Assembly: GCA_022885665.1 (NCBI GenBank)
Contig: JAGQDJ010000109.1
Coordinates: forward strand, 1-64,000
DNA length: 64,000 bases
Source of the DNA: Triops longicaudatus
Taxonomy: Eukaryota; Arthropoda; Branchiopoda; Notostraca; Triopsidae
Direction: 5' to 3'
Positions 24,617 to 37,918 of this stretch are shown one piece after another (the stretch's first letter is position 1; each line of letters starts with the position of its first letter). The position numbers were made by a program, and so were the translations under genes. A model generated the notes under the pieces. That model made no database searches and was not told the DNA's origin. It saw only the letters and a program-made list of their open reading frames with translations.

Positions 24617-27600
24617 ATGAAGTCGCCGCAAGAGGCTAATCCCTTATTACAAGACGGAGCTTCGTCAAGCCCCCAACCTGTTGATAACGAACATTCCAGT
24701 AAAAGCCATCCGAACGAACCCGGCAATTCGCCCACCGATATTCGCATGGCTCCTAACATCATCTCTAGTCACCAAGTTAGTACCATCACTAGTGCCGAGG
24801 AGCAGCAACGTCAGCAGGAACAACATGCCAGTGAAACGCAACTTCGTCAAGATCCACAACACGAACCCATTCCGCAGGATTATTCCTATGCTACTGCCAG
24901 TAATTTAACCGAGGAAAATATAGCCGAAAACCCCAATAACTATACAGCGCTAGACATGTCCCAAGCTGACAATGCCGATCAGCAGCAATCCCTTAATCGC
25001 TATGAACCGATGTCCGAGGCTGATTCACGCCACAGTTTGCGTGCTTATTTCGAACAGCAAGGAAGCATCGCTGCTCAAGAGGAAGCTTTACACCGTGAGC
25101 ATCAAGATCATGTCGGTGGTAACGCGTCATCCCCATTGCCGTCTTTTCCTATTCGTCCAGCGTTACATCCCGATGAAGGCATGAACGACGCCTTCCAAGT
25201 ACGTTACGTTATCGCGGAGGGCGATGATCCCAATCGTCAAGAGCTACACCATTACCCAAGCACTGAAATACTAGAGGGCCAGCCCCTTCATCGAAGTCAT
25301 CGAGAGGAGCTGATTACTCTTCACGTTACTCGGAATACCGGTATGGACATGTCCAATCCCGAAATGTATTCTAATAACCGCTACCAACGCTACAACTTGA
25401 ATTCAACCGAGGGCGCTGGCCACTCTCCACCAACGTATAACGAAGCTACGGGTGCTACGGACGCGGGTGAGCTTACGGAAGTCGGTCTAAAGACGCTGAA
25501 TAATGCTGTCCACACTTCCAACTCCCAACATCATTCCAGTCCGCGACATTACAACCCTTTATCGGCGGATCCCATGTCGGCCGCGTTGCTGAGCGGCCTA
25601 GAGGCAGCGGACGGTTCCGGCGTGACTTTCGTGAATAACCCGACATCTGGAACTCCGCTTTCCAACTACTCTGCCTATGGAGGGGCTCATCAGACACTGG
25701 CGGGACATAGTGGCGGAACGGGGAACTCGACAGACCCGGGCTATTTCCAAGTCAAGGAACCTTACTTGACATTTAATCCCAAATTAGAGGCACCTCTCCA
25801 TTCCAAAGAAACGTTCCACGTTACTTCCAAGTATCACGGAGGTGGTGCACACGTTTATTCCACCATGTCCCCGCCTACTTACGAAGTCCAGCTTTATCCA
25901 GCGACGTCGAATTATTACAACATGAATTCCCAGTCTCCTGTGTCCACTAGCCGCAATGACGGTCTAAATTGGCCCAGCACACCGGGCGCCACATTAGACT
26001 ACGGTTCGCTCAACTACGGCAACTATAATGCCCCGCATATTCTGAACCTCGAGCCCGGCACGGGAGCTGGCGACATCAAGCCCTTACCGTCGATGTCAAG
26101 TCATCATCCCAGTAGCGTAGGTAGTGGAGGAAACTCGACCGCGTCTGGCTATACTTCCAGTTACCAGTATTCACTCCCTAATGCACCCTGGAGTACTGTT
26201 TACGGAGATGGGACGATTGTATACGCGGGTGAAAATTATCGCAAGGTTGAACCAGGTAAGCCTCTCGTCGAGTGAAGCCTGCAGGGCTTATTTATATATG
26301 TTAACTGTCTTTTTGTGTAGAGGATTTACCGTATTTGGAAGGCCGAGAGTGTGTTAACTGCGGAACCATTTCAACTCCACTGTGGCGTCGAGATGGCACG
26401 GGACACTATTTGTGTAACGCTTGCGGGTTGTACAACCGAATGAATGGCATTAATCGTCCTTTATTACGCACCCAGCCGCCTAAACGGCCTCCTACCGGTT
26501 TAGCTGTACGTTATTCTAATCTTGGCTATGTATGCTTGCGAATAGAAATTGTATTTTTTTTAAAGAAAAATGGTACGTCTTCTTAAAATGCGTAATTCGA
26601 TAGTAATTATCTGTCCATATCTTTACTGTGTTTATTATATATTTTCTCACTTGTTAATTCAGTTTAAATTAATAACAAATCAATGAATTTTTCGTAGTCT
26701 GGTAACCGGCGAGCTGGATTGACTTGCTCAAATTGTTCCACCTCTACTACAACTTTATGGCGGCGTAATGCGCAAGGCGAACCCGTTTGTAACGCATGCG
26801 GGTTGTATTTCAAATTGCATGGGGTAAGCAAGGCGAACCTGATTCGTATTTCGTTGTAATGCGCCGTGCCACTAACGTTAAGAGTTGTATCCATCCATCA
26901 TACCTGGAATGTCACTGAATAATACCAGAGCGAAGAAAAAAAAAAGTCATTTAGGAACCTTTTTTCTTCTACTTCTCATGGGGCTACTTAAAAAGAACCA
27001 ACAATAAAAGAAAAAAAAGCGTTCGGTAAAAGAAACCTTTCAAGTACTTGTCCTCTATCGTGGTTTTGTCTGTCCATTGGCACTGGGGTGGGCCAGTTAC
27101 ATATACCTTTGTTGGCGTCGCTACACCTCATTTGCATGTCTAAGCAGTCTTCGGGATTCGGTGCGGTTTCTCCATATCGACGGATGGCATCGTCTTCCGG
27201 ACTGCCGGCTAATTACTCCATCATGAAACGATGGCTCGAGAATATCCAAACAGACCTTTCTTGTGAGCCGCGACCCAATGCTTTTGGTTATACGACACCA
27301 TATTACAGTGGAAAAGCTTAAAAAGTAGGGAGACTTTCAAGCAGTATCACACTTCATGCTATAAAGGCACTATACCTGAGCGATGGGGTTGACCAAGCGG
27401 TCGACGTCACTTTTAAGAGCCAAAGTGGGTTCCCATGTTGCCTACGCAAAGGCCATCCATAACCGGACGATGCTCAGGGATACCCAGAAGACAGCATACA
27501 CATACTAGCTTTTTTGTGCGTGTACAAAATGTGCGGGTGGCTTCTTAATTCCAGCCTTCCAGGGCACTATATAACAGGCCTTCACTTGAATGCCAATTTT

Positions 27601-28217
27601 TGTCCAATGCAACGGCATTTTTTATTTCATTTATTTTTTATTCTCGACAGGTAAACCGCCCACTTGCAATGAAGAAAGATGGAATCCAAACTCGCAAGCG
27701 CAAACCCAAGAGTTCGAACACGAACGACAAGCCATCGAAAAGCGCAGGTATGTACCCCAAACCGAAAAATCTCTATTCACGCGAATGTTGACAAGTTGAT
27801 TAAGACTTCCATTATTAACCCTTCACGAAATAGGTTCCAAGACCGCTGCTGCAACCTTCGAATTGAAGTCCGACATGGCACACGTCCACGACTTAAACGC
27901 TACTATGCAAATGAGTGCTTCACCTGGCGCGTCGGCTGTAATTCATTACACTCCTGCAGTTACGACTATGGAAGGGCTGGCCATGAGCCCTGGTAACGGC
28001 AACCGACCTCATTCAGGCATACCGTCACCTTTGACCTTACCCTCAAGTACCATGCTCAGCAGACATATTAGCAAGTAAAACATAGTCAAAGACGCAGAAA
28101 TAGATTTACTAACTTGAACCAAATTGCAGTTTACCTCCGCTAGATTCAAGCCTGACCGTCACTTTGCCACGTGCTTCACCATTACACGGAAAGCCGTTAC
28201 TTCGAGACGACGAATGA
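24617..28217 (+). CDS. GATA transcription factor B (two zinc fingers, 791 aa)
   Basis: Six exons: 24617-26255, 26321-26505, 26698-26823, 27651-27747, 27834-28074, 28130-28217. A single first exon encodes 546 residues rich in Gln, His, Asn, Ser and Pro with no folded domain, an unusually long activation region as in serpent-type factors. N-finger near 556-582 (CVNCGTISTPLWRRDGTGHY), a short linker RTQPPKRPP replacing the KPxRRL linker of A and C, then C-finger near 617-645 (CSNCSTSTTTLWRRNAQGEP) and QTRKRKPKS. An extra phase-0 intron splits the C-finger after FKLHG. A frame that reads to a TAA at 28078 is bypassed by a donor at 28075, adding NLPPLDSSLTVTLPRASPL and a short acidic end. GATA4/5/6 class; serpent- or GATAe-like by length and linker, unproven. 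Confidence 0.92.
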
Positions 28218-29419
28218 AACCCTACTGTATTTTTACCCTACACCTAATTAGTGTTAACGTTCCTATAAAAGTCTGAATCAAAACGGGAAATTACTGCCAA
28301 ACGTTCCAGAAAATATTGCTCAGGTCTAGTCTCGGTTATCTTCTTTCTGCTAACTGCACGAAATAGTGCGAACGATACCAGGATTGTTAAATGTCTAGTG
28401 GGCAGCAGCATCAAGTGCCAATGAGTAGATCAAAATGACCATTTGAGTATTGATTTCCGTGCAGCCCTAGCTTGAAGTGCGAGTTTTACCTAGTCTGTAA
28501 ATGTTCAGTTTATTATCAGGAAAATGACTGACAAAAGAAAACGAAGCCAAAGTGAAATGTAAAAATTGTGGTGAAATAAAAGCTCATTAAGGGAGCTGGC
28601 AATGACTGTTAGTTGCAGAAAGAACGGGGCACCAGTCCTAATGGTTTTTGGCTTGTTCTTTGGGGCCTTTCTTTAATCGTTTTCGAAGTGCTTGTCATGA
28701 GCTTGGCACATGCAAACCTAGTATTTCCCCATAACGGCTCGTGCCATTGAGCAGGAAACACCGAGACACACAATGCAAGTGCATTTCGCGAAGAAATGGC
28801 GCCCAGGCGAACAGTAGCCTTCCGCGCGCCAACAATCTTTCGATTTGAATTACTTTATTTACTTGTAAATTACATTTACACTAACTTCAGGTTTAGCTAC
28901 GGCGAAAGAAGCATTTCATAGCAAGGGAAAAATGTAAAAAAAAGCAATGTTCGAATACTGACAATCAACGTAAATGACTTGTAAGGTGCCAATCTGGAAA
29001 CCGATCAACGCGAAGGCAAGCACGTTTAAGATGCTTCGTATCCTGCTGCACCTTTGACTACGCACGGAGGCTTCGTTACTGTGTGTAGTGTTTCATCCAG
29101 GTGACTTAAGGGAGGAGGATTGGATGCTAAGCATGTGAATATCCTTCCACTGAACCTCTACATGGCCAATAGACGCATGCAGCACGTCCCTCGGATCCCC
29201 AATCGTCACGCTAAGGGTATACTTAATGACTGTAACTAGCTCCTCCCCTGCTTCTAGAGGAGGTAACGAAGGCATGTGGGAAAATAAGCTTTTTGAATAT
29301 GGTGTCAAATCTCAAGAGAGCAGTCGTGTGTGAGTAGTGCACAAGGGGCGGTTATTGCACAGCGAACCGCACTGTCCAATACCTTACGCATTGTCTTTGA
29401 ATACGAAAATTGGTATCAG

Positions 29420-29806
29420 TGAGATAATCGAGTTTATCACTTCAGCTGAAGAACGTATTACTTACGGAATAACGCAGTTTTGGCACCGAAAAAATCATCA
29501 AGCACTTGAAAACAAATACAACCGACATTTTACGGTAAGCAAACACTCAGTGATTTTACTTCCTTGTTAGGCATGTATGTAGCCTTCACGAAGTACTACA
29601 ATGCAATAGTCTGTGAACAATAGAGATCTTGTTCATAAATGTTGATCTGGGATTGACTGACAGGTCAAAAGTGGACACAATCAAACCATGTTACAAAAAT
29701 ATGATAGAAAATTTAGGAATTATGTGTTTATGGATAAACAGGAAATGACTAGAGAATCTTTTGCGCCTTTGCTTCCTCTAATTTATCTTCATTATTTTTA
29801 ATTAGA
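29420..29806 (+). CDS. possible partial gene, two exons, unidentified
   Basis: A Lys/Glu-rich frame from a CAG acceptor at about 29419 (ISEIIEFITSAEERITYGI onwards) ends at ACG|GTAAGC (29535) and joins in phase 0 to a frame after TGACAG at 29664 (VKSGHNQTMLQKYDRKFRNY onwards), stopping with TAA at about 29806. Splice phase and composition look coding, but no start codon or family was found, and its end overlaps the opposite-strand gene at 29749-30143. Confidence 0.3.
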
Positions 29807-30143
29807 TCACGATAATATATTTCCATCATATCCACGAAAAAGGCTGACTTTTAGGCGAAAGCAATGGAAAGTTTTATCTCTCGCTAAAAGGAAACATAAG
29901 TTTCGGTTACAAAGTTACATAAAAAATATACTTTTTACTGCAATACACACACACAAGAATTGGTATAGATTACCACTCATCTTCGGTGCAACGTAAGAAA
30001 ATTTCGGTAAATTTTTAACAATTCGGTATTCTTCCCCTGTCGTAGCTTCTTGATAATTTTTAATGAGAGGCTGAGTTTCACTGCGACGCGGACCATTGTC
30101 CACGAAAACTTTTGTAGAAAGGAAGCGCGATATTCGAATCCAA
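29749..30143 (-). CDS. small unidentified gene between GATA B and C (3' exons)
   Basis: Minus-strand exons 30143-29974 and 29843-29749 join in phase across a 130-bp intron (donor GTAATC, acceptor AAGTCAG). The product reads ...STKVFVDNGPRRSETQPLIK, then YRIVKNLPKFSYVAPKMSAF, then FVDMMEIYYRDLIKNNEDKL and ends AKAQKIL. A helical, charged C-terminus and an Arg/Ser-rich region before it could suggest a small mitochondrial protein, but I recognise no family. No ATG was found for the N-terminus, although the frame is open upstream to about 30275, so 5' exons are missing from the model. Confidence 0.45.
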
Positions 30144-33100
30144 CTGCAGTCAACCGGGCTTCGGTTGTCCGGCTCACTGATGACAAAATTCAACCTACAA
30201 TAGAGTACGCGCTTCCTTCTGACAACTTTAAGAGACCGTGAAAAAAAGCTTTGGACAGCTTCTGTGGTTGATGGAAGTTATTTCTTACTTTTAGAAAGCG
30301 AAGATCTATGAAACCGCACCGCACCGCAAACTGTAATAGCTTTCGATAATCCTACGGTTAAGTTTCCGTAATCGCTGCAGAAATCATGCGGTTACTACAC
30401 AAAGAATCAGTGAACTCGAATCGCTACTTAACAGCAGCGAATCATTTGATGATCCTCAGTACCGAATAAGCAAGTTACGGTCAGTGAAAAACCATATCCG
30501 CGAATACCACCGCCGTAAACATTTTATCTGAATTTTCCATTGTGCGACTGAAGTTCTGTATAGTTTCATTGTATCATATTAGACAACACGCAATATCATA
30601 GTTGGCTTGGAAAAACAATCCACCTTCTAAGCAAAGGCATATTCAGTTTTCGGGAAATTAATCCACAAAAATATGAAGCACTATAGCAATTCTACACGGC
30701 TGTTCTAGTGCTTACATCTTTCTAAACAGTCCTACTGCAAGGAAATCTCAATTACACGAAATTTTACTTTACTGAAGAAGTGGGAAGTTTCAAATCTTAG
30801 AGCAACGATTGTTGTTTCAATTCGTAAGATCTTTCAAAATACACACCATAAAAGCCAATAATCCACACGTCGATGAAGGCGGTAACCAACTGGTTCCGCT
30901 ATTTCATGTAGTCTTCATTAAAAGTGTGAATATTTGCCATTTTAGGAAAATTAATAGAGTCACGGGACACACTAGTTTTAAAGCAACGGAAAGAAAATGT
31001 CGCCTCGCACCAACAATCCATCATTACTGTCGTCTCATTTCTCGCTTGGTCTACTAGTAAATTTCGGTTGGGGAAGTAAAATAGGAGGTTTCCACAGACG
31101 ACTTTGGAAGACAGTGTGTGAAGCAGTAAGTGCAGGAAGCTCACATATCCCGCAAAAGTACCCTATTGATCTTTTGCATTCAAGATGCTGAACAACTTCA
31201 CAAGACTGAAGTCAAGAGAACTGCGAAAGTTCGACAGCGTCCACGGGCTTGTGTCCGCCGGGCGCTGACAAATGATCCATGCCATCAAACAAAGAATGCG
31301 GAGTACAGTGAATAATGCAAATGACCCCGTAAACTTTCGAGGTTTGTGCGAACAGAATACACTTCCTACGTTTCCACATCTCTGAAGTTGAAAAACGCAA
31401 AAGCTCGATGCAAACAACGAGTAGCTCAGAATCAGAAACTTGTGACCTCAAAGTCTAATAATAATGCCAATAATATCTCCAACGTAAACGCACTAGTGAC
31501 CACTGCAACAGAAATTTGCACAGGCAATTTATTTTCCGTAAAATGCATTAAAAGTATTTTTTTTTTTTACGTTTAATTCTATAACAAAGCCCTTCTCGTC
31601 AACTCCTAAAACAACAAAGCTAGGTTCAGAACACGCTATCTGTGATCTTTCAGCGTTCGGTTGTTTTCGGAAACTTTTACCCATTTGCTTAGTATGGAAT
31701 TCACGGAGAAAAGCTGCTGAAACCGTACAGGTGCAAAGCCTAGGATGACTTGCCCCTTGGTGTAATATTTCTATTTCTGTTCCTCAGCAAATTGTAAGGG
31801 AGGCGTGCCTTGCTGACACGGGCTTCTTTCAGCCAAACTATCTCTTGTCAATCTCTACCTTTAAAAGATGAAGTTACGAAGCCTAGTGTAATGCAAACGA
31901 CGTACAGCTTCATTAACTCGTGTCTGGGGAAATATAACCCTTATTTTTTCCCTCTAAAGGCGGTTACGCATTCAAACCGGGTGCACAGCAGAAAACATAA
32001 CTTTCCTCTTTTTTTTTATCTGAAATTGCTTTAAGCGGCTCAGGTTTCTTGCTAAGGCAGTAAACTCGGAAGTGAGCAAAGGAGAGACCCAAGACCACTG
32101 CTACCGACAAGATGAGGCGGTGAATCTGACACCCTTAACTAATTAGAGAGCTGCGGACATGCAGATATAAAACCTTGTGGCTTCCCCCTTTTCGGATCTT
32201 GGGGGTTTTAAGCCTGTAAGCATGTGTGGAAAACAATAAAGCCCCCAAACTTAACCCTATTTAATTGGGAGCTTAGGGTTCTTTCCCCGGCTCGCCGAGT
32301 TTGACAATCGTGGCTTCATGAGAACGGGAAAAAATGAGTCTGAATGAAAAATGACTTCATTTTACTAGGAAACTGGAGAATGAACAGGAAAGAAAGAAAA
32401 CGCACGACGACCAAACCGTATCGTTGGCGTACCTAAATGAAATGATACCCAGTTAACCTTTTGACAGGAAATCATTATAATTATCTCTTGCTGCTGCTTT
32501 GGCGTGATACGCAGAAGAGGTTCCTTTCGGGACTGATGGTTTGCACGGAAATTGGGAGGTCCATCCCTTTAGCATATATATACGGCAAACTTTACCGAGT
32601 CTCAACCAAAACACAGGGAATGTGTCGGCACGCGACCGATAACAACCGGATAACCTGTGATAGATACGGCTATTAGCTGGAGATTACCCTTATGGACAAG
32701 TGAGGACGGTGGTCAAAGAATCAATTTGAGAAGTTCAGCAGTGCCTTTGAAAATTAAACTAAGCACGAGGAAGCAGCGGCGGCGCTTTGGTTCATGTAAC
32801 GAGATGTGGAGGTTCTTACGGTAGGCTCAGCATGCGGCTTGACGCGCACTAATTTTAAAAAACGGGAGTATGTTGTCTTTACCGAATTGATGCCAGTCTT
32901 TCAATACATCTATGCACACCAGTATTAATGCAACTCTTGGTAGGAATGTATTTTATTGGATTTTTGCAGTTTTACTTTTGAAAGATTTTCGTAAACCGCA
33001 ATGTCGCATTTGTTGATCTCGTCTTCACTTGCGTTGTCGGATATAGGAGCCGACGTTACTAAGTCTTATTCGCTGCCTGTTACGGATTCTTTCCAAGTGT

Positions 33101-34123
33101 CAGAACTAGAAATGTAGGAAAATAAGCGCTATGGGAAATGATTCTGAGGAAGTGGAGTGACAAACCGCGCCTTCCTTTCCTCAGCAATGCGAGGTGAAAG
33201 CTGAAGAATACCTTTTTAGCGTCAAGTTACATCTTAGGCAAACAGGAAAGATAAGGAAGGCAGTTTCTTGGATTTAAAGTAGTATTGCAGAACGTCTCTT
33301 CACTCAAAATGGCCTTCCTGGCTAAGGCTCGGAAAAAGTCTAGGTAGTAGAGAATTCCTTACGCCATGTCGTGTGCTCGTTACGGCGTCGGCCTCCTTTC
33401 GGTGGGATGCGCCCTGATGAAGTATTTAGAAGGGTTGTGTTGACCTGAGCTTGTTAAAAACAGATGAGCTCATGTGTGTATAGCACAATCCCTTGAAACC
33501 TAACCCCATACTCTTCATAAACTTGTTTCGTGGTCTCCATATATAGAGATGAGATTTCCATATGCTACACTTCGCGGTGTATAAAGACTTAACGGCACAC
33601 ACAGTTAGAAAGCCTGCTTAATTGGCAAGTGAGACGTATTCTCTCGAGGTGTAAAGGTCAGGCATACATACTCAAGTCACATACTCAGACGCCGTAATGG
33701 AGACACTATGGATTGCCCCTTTTTCTACAGCAGTCAAAGGCAGGACAGAAACCCATGCGACACATTTAAAATCTAATGGAACCAAAAAACAAAGTCCTAT
33801 ACTTCACACATAAACTCTGCATGTTCTACAAGGCGCACTAACCTTTTTAACAAATCTTACAATTATGTTCACATGTACTTGTTAAGAAAGTTGAGTCAAG
33901 AAGCGGTTTAGTTCTAAACAGACCAAAGACGTACTTGTAATTCAATCACCGGGTGATATATACAATTAACAAAACAACGTAAATCGCACAATGTATATTT
34001 TCTAATGCTGAGCTTTTAGTACAAAATGGTGTTTTCTCCTTGTCTGGATTATTTTAACGAGTTTTGCGTAGTAAATTATTTGTAGCCCTTTTTGTTTGAA
34101 ACTGAAGACGTTTCTCCTTCTAG
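30144..34123. other. upstream region of GATA gene C with scattered coding-like frames
   Basis: About 4 kb. Coding-like fragments occur on the plus strand, e.g. 30360-30531 (ISELESLLNSSESFDDPQYR, coiled-coil-like, to a TGA) and 31188-31379, where one frame is interrupted by a TGA. None assembles into a gene with start, splice sites and stop. They may be eroded genes, untranslated exons or chance. The distal part (31.6-34.1 kb) holds no frame of note and probably includes control DNA of gene C. Confidence 0.4.
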
Positions 34124-34161
34124 GCGACAAAAACTGGGTTCAAATACTTCAACGCGCAAGA

Positions 34162-37100
34162 ATGTTTCAGAATATGGGCAACAATATGAATGCGGGGACC
34201 GACTACCCTCAGATGGCTCCCATGGCTCATTCGCTGTACATGGGAGGCTGTAGTTTATCTGCGCGACCTTTGGTCCCGCAGAGTGGTTCTTCCATGCAAG
34301 TTCAAATGCCAGCCTCGATGGCAATAAGTAGTCACGCCGTATCAAGTCACCATCCCCATCCTAGTCATACCTGGATGACCAAAGCGGGTGTCAGTGCGTC
34401 GGATATAGCTGTACAGCACCACAGTGTTCAATCCCCCCAATACCACACGACAAGTGCTTATGGTCATGCTCATCCAACTTTACGATACCCCTTCGCCAAT
34501 GCGGCCAGCGGAACAAGCCGCGACGGACCCAACTCGGCCGCCGCAGTTGCCGCTGCCTCCTTCGGTTTGCAGAGCGCAGGACTCGGATACTCCGCTTATC
34601 ATCACAGCAACACGCAAAACGTCTCCAATCATTGGACCAGCGTCGGCTTGCAGGGCTTCCAACACCATACACCGTCTTACGGTAATTATTTATAAACACC
34701 CAAACCTGTCGTCTTGCGACTCGCATTTATTCTTCAATGACCTTTTTATAACTAACGCAAATGCCAGTACAAAAATTCTATTAACAATTCATGGCAAGCA
34801 AATTTCGCCAACATTTACGCGGCCCACTTGAATTATTCATGCAATTTTGCATTTACTTGTATGCCAGCACTCGCAGTAAAATCTCGCTATTACAAGCCTA
34901 ATTATGTTAAATATTGGCTATTTCGAAGGGCTGCAATCCCGGCCTATAAAAATGCATAGTGAAATTGTCCAGTATACCGAACAATTTAGATTACGGATCG
35001 CTATGAAAAGATTTCTGGGAAGTATACATGCTGAACGGCTACACCACAGAAATAAGTCGTTTTTAAAACTTTAGATATTAACGTAAATTCGATTGCACCT
35101 TCAACTTCGAAACGTTTCAACCTAGAGGTTGCCTGCAGTCGCGGGTTTAAGTGGTTTTGGCGTCACAGAGACGCAGGTCGTCCGTCATCCACTAAATCCA
35201 GCCTCTTCGAGCCTGTCGTCTTGAGACACACACCATGCATGGAGCAAAACGTCTTTTGCATCAGCATTCAAAGCCATTTTCCTTACTACGCTCTAAGCAG
35301 ACTCACTATTTACCATTATAGCAAGATGGTAAACAGGAGCACCTGCATCTGCCTTGTCTCATTCTGACTTAGAACAGCTCCTGTAGGAAAAAATCTATTA
35401 CACGCGTCCCGACATTATAATCTGCAAGTTTTAGTCTTCCTCCCAGAAACATTTGTAACAACAGCTTCATTAGTACATTGCAGTAAGAGGGAAGACAGAT
35501 TACTCAAAGCGTAAGATCATCCTACCAGGTATCGTTTTTTTTTTTGTTCTACCCAAATAGTCTTACGTCGGATGGCGTCAATGGTTTTCGGTTTCTGCCC
35601 CTGAATCAAGTCATATGGCTTTGGGGGGGGGGGGGGGAGTAGGGAGCAGTCTAATTCATGACGTCAACTTAAAAGGGTCTCTCTCTCACTCTCCCGCGCT
35701 CGGGTAGCCGAAAAGAGAAAATGGCAGACACTGACCACAATGCCTAAGCAATACAAGCGAGATAGGCTGGGTTATTGCGACTTCGAACCAATTGGCTGCA
35801 CTCAGATCCGGACTACGTGAGTCGTTTCTTTTTGAGCCCGGGCCTGCCAGACGTGGAAATCAAAAAGCGGGATCCGGTTGTTTCGCTCTTCATTTTGCTT
35901 GTGCCCCTATGCCATCGTCTGAGTGCTGTCGTGATTTATGACAGATGCTTATCCTGATTTCGACACCGACTTCCTTTTAACCTGCGAGGTACGCGTTCAA
36001 GAAATGTGTAGCCGGGATAAATGTAGTCCACGCTTTTTTTTTCGGGATAAATCAAGAGTGCACACGAAGTATGCCAAACGGCTCGAGTCTACTACAGCAG
36101 GCTAATAAGATTACGAACCATAGAGCGACAAAACTAGTAGTTTGAAAATTTTGCTTCTATCAACTCTCGTGCATAATTAGGGTCCTTGAATAGTAAAATG
36201 CACGCCAAGAAAGACACTGATTCCTACTTATCATTCCTTATCGAAAGCGTATCAAAATAATCATAAATGGATCAGTTAAAAGCCCACGGAACCGGTTCGG
36301 TGCACCGTTCTTCAATAAAAAAACGCTACCCTTTCACGTTTCAACATTTCCATTAACCACTACAAGCGAATCCCAATGGGACACTCGTTTGGCAAGCAGC
36401 TCCGAGTCCTACATCCAATGCCAGGACGCATGTATCACGAGTCCGTTTCTTGCACTGACAGACGCACAATTGATTTCTCGTGTCCTGCATTTTTTCGGCG
36501 GCTCATCACTTAAGGATTGCGTTATTGTACACATATAAAAAAGATGGCAAAGGAAATCTTGGAAAAACAACAAGACCGAAAAGCTCCCAAGATTAATTAG
36601 GTAAGTGTAACCGTGGTCTACAACCCAAACCACCTTTGCCTGCTAGTGCTTTCATAAAAGGGCTGAAAATATCAGACCAGAAAGGAAGACAACATGTTTT
36701 GCTTTACAAAGGCGCCGCAAGAAATGTACCGACACATAGGTCAGACTACATTATCTCAATAAAAGGGGAACTCTGGCGCTTACGAAGTCAAGTGGTTATG
36801 CCTACACTCCAAAGACGCTTCCACCAACCATCGCACCGTACTGTACAGATTTTCTTACACAATTGCTGCTGCGCCATTACTGGAGATTTATTCCCTAACT
36901 TTCTAGAAGTTTGCGTTGTGTAGGTCTTTGAATTACCGTTAAGATTCACGTTCCTTTCATTTCGATTCTCAAGACCATCGGCCAGATTTTTATCTGCTTT
37001 CTCTTTAATTGGTCCTATTTCTATTGCAGACGAAAGCGCATACCTGGAAGGACGTGAATGTGTCAACTGCGGAGCTTTATCGACGCCTTTATGGCGCCGA

Positions 37101-37918
37101 GACGGTACTGGGCATTTTTTATGCAATGCCTGCGGATTATACCATCGAATGAATGGAATGAATCGGCCTCTCGTCAAACCACCTCGGCGACTTGTAAGTT
37201 CTTGAAACTCTTAGTAAGGAAAAACTTGAGCCATTTATGTCGCAATGCATAACATACACAACAAATATGACGGCCGTTCCCAGGCTTCGAGTAGGCTTAG
37301 ACTGTTTTTCTTTTTTATCCTCAAGAAAAAGAAGAGTAAAAGAATTTTCTCAAGTGTTTAACTGAAGCTTTGTGTCTCCTTTAGAGTGCTTCTAGGCGTC
37401 TGGGGCTGTGTTGCACCAATTGTGGAACAACAACGACCACGTTGTGGCGCCGCAATAATGATGGCGAGCCTGTGTGCAATGCTTGTGGTTTGTATCATAA
37501 GTTACATGGTGTGAACCGACCTCTCGCTATGCGAAAAGACGGTATTCAAACACGAAAGCGAAAGCCGAAAGGACCTCTTACGGGACCTGGATTGGGAATC
37601 TCCGTTCCTAGCACCACAACTTCCAATTCTGTAGCAAGTTTAGCCGCCAAAGACCACCTTGATGCCAAAGACCAAGCAATGGACACTAGTGTAGTGAACC
37701 ATAAACACTCCCAGTATGATCGAAGCAAAGACGCCGGCAAAAGCAGCTCGAGCTCTGTCAAACAGGAAAACAAAGCTCACAGCCTTTCAACGGCCGCTAG
37801 CACAGACCACAGCTACAACTACTCTAACCAGTTTGGTTACAATACTCACGGCGCTTTGAATCATCCCTTCTATGAAGGATTAGTTAACCAGGGTTTGGGC
37901 ATGAAACTGTTAACCTAA
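34162..37918 (+). CDS. pnr: GATA transcription factor C, pannier-like (405 aa)
   Basis: Three exons: 34162-34681, 37030-37193, 37385-37918. The first exon follows a TTCTCCTTCTAG acceptor at 34123, so an upstream untranslated exon exists; translation starts at MFQNMGNNMNAG. The first 173 residues are His/Ser/Ala/Met-rich. N-finger near 184-208 (CVNCGALSTPLWRRDGTGHF) and C-finger near 237-262 (CCTNCGTTTTTLWRRNNDGE, then GLYHKLHGVNRPLAMRKDGI), then QTRKRKPKG. The LWRRNNDGEPVCNAC and MRKDGIQTRKRKPK wording is typical of arthropod pannier and the GATA4/5/6 class, which drives dorsal ectoderm, heart and sensory-bristle programmes with U-shaped/FOG cofactors. Intron 1 is 2.35 kb and probably holds enhancers. 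Assignment to pannier is by eye, not by phylogeny. Confidence 0.92.

Noticed and set aside
27088..27321. Open frame in GATA B intron 3
   Set aside because: Not needed for finger continuity; joining it would break the C-finger, and it has no recognised motif.
29093..29308. 71-codon minus-strand frame (MPSLPPLEAGEELVTVIKYT onward)
   Set aside because: Has plausible composition but no splice partners or recognised motif; both strands are open, so it is not called.
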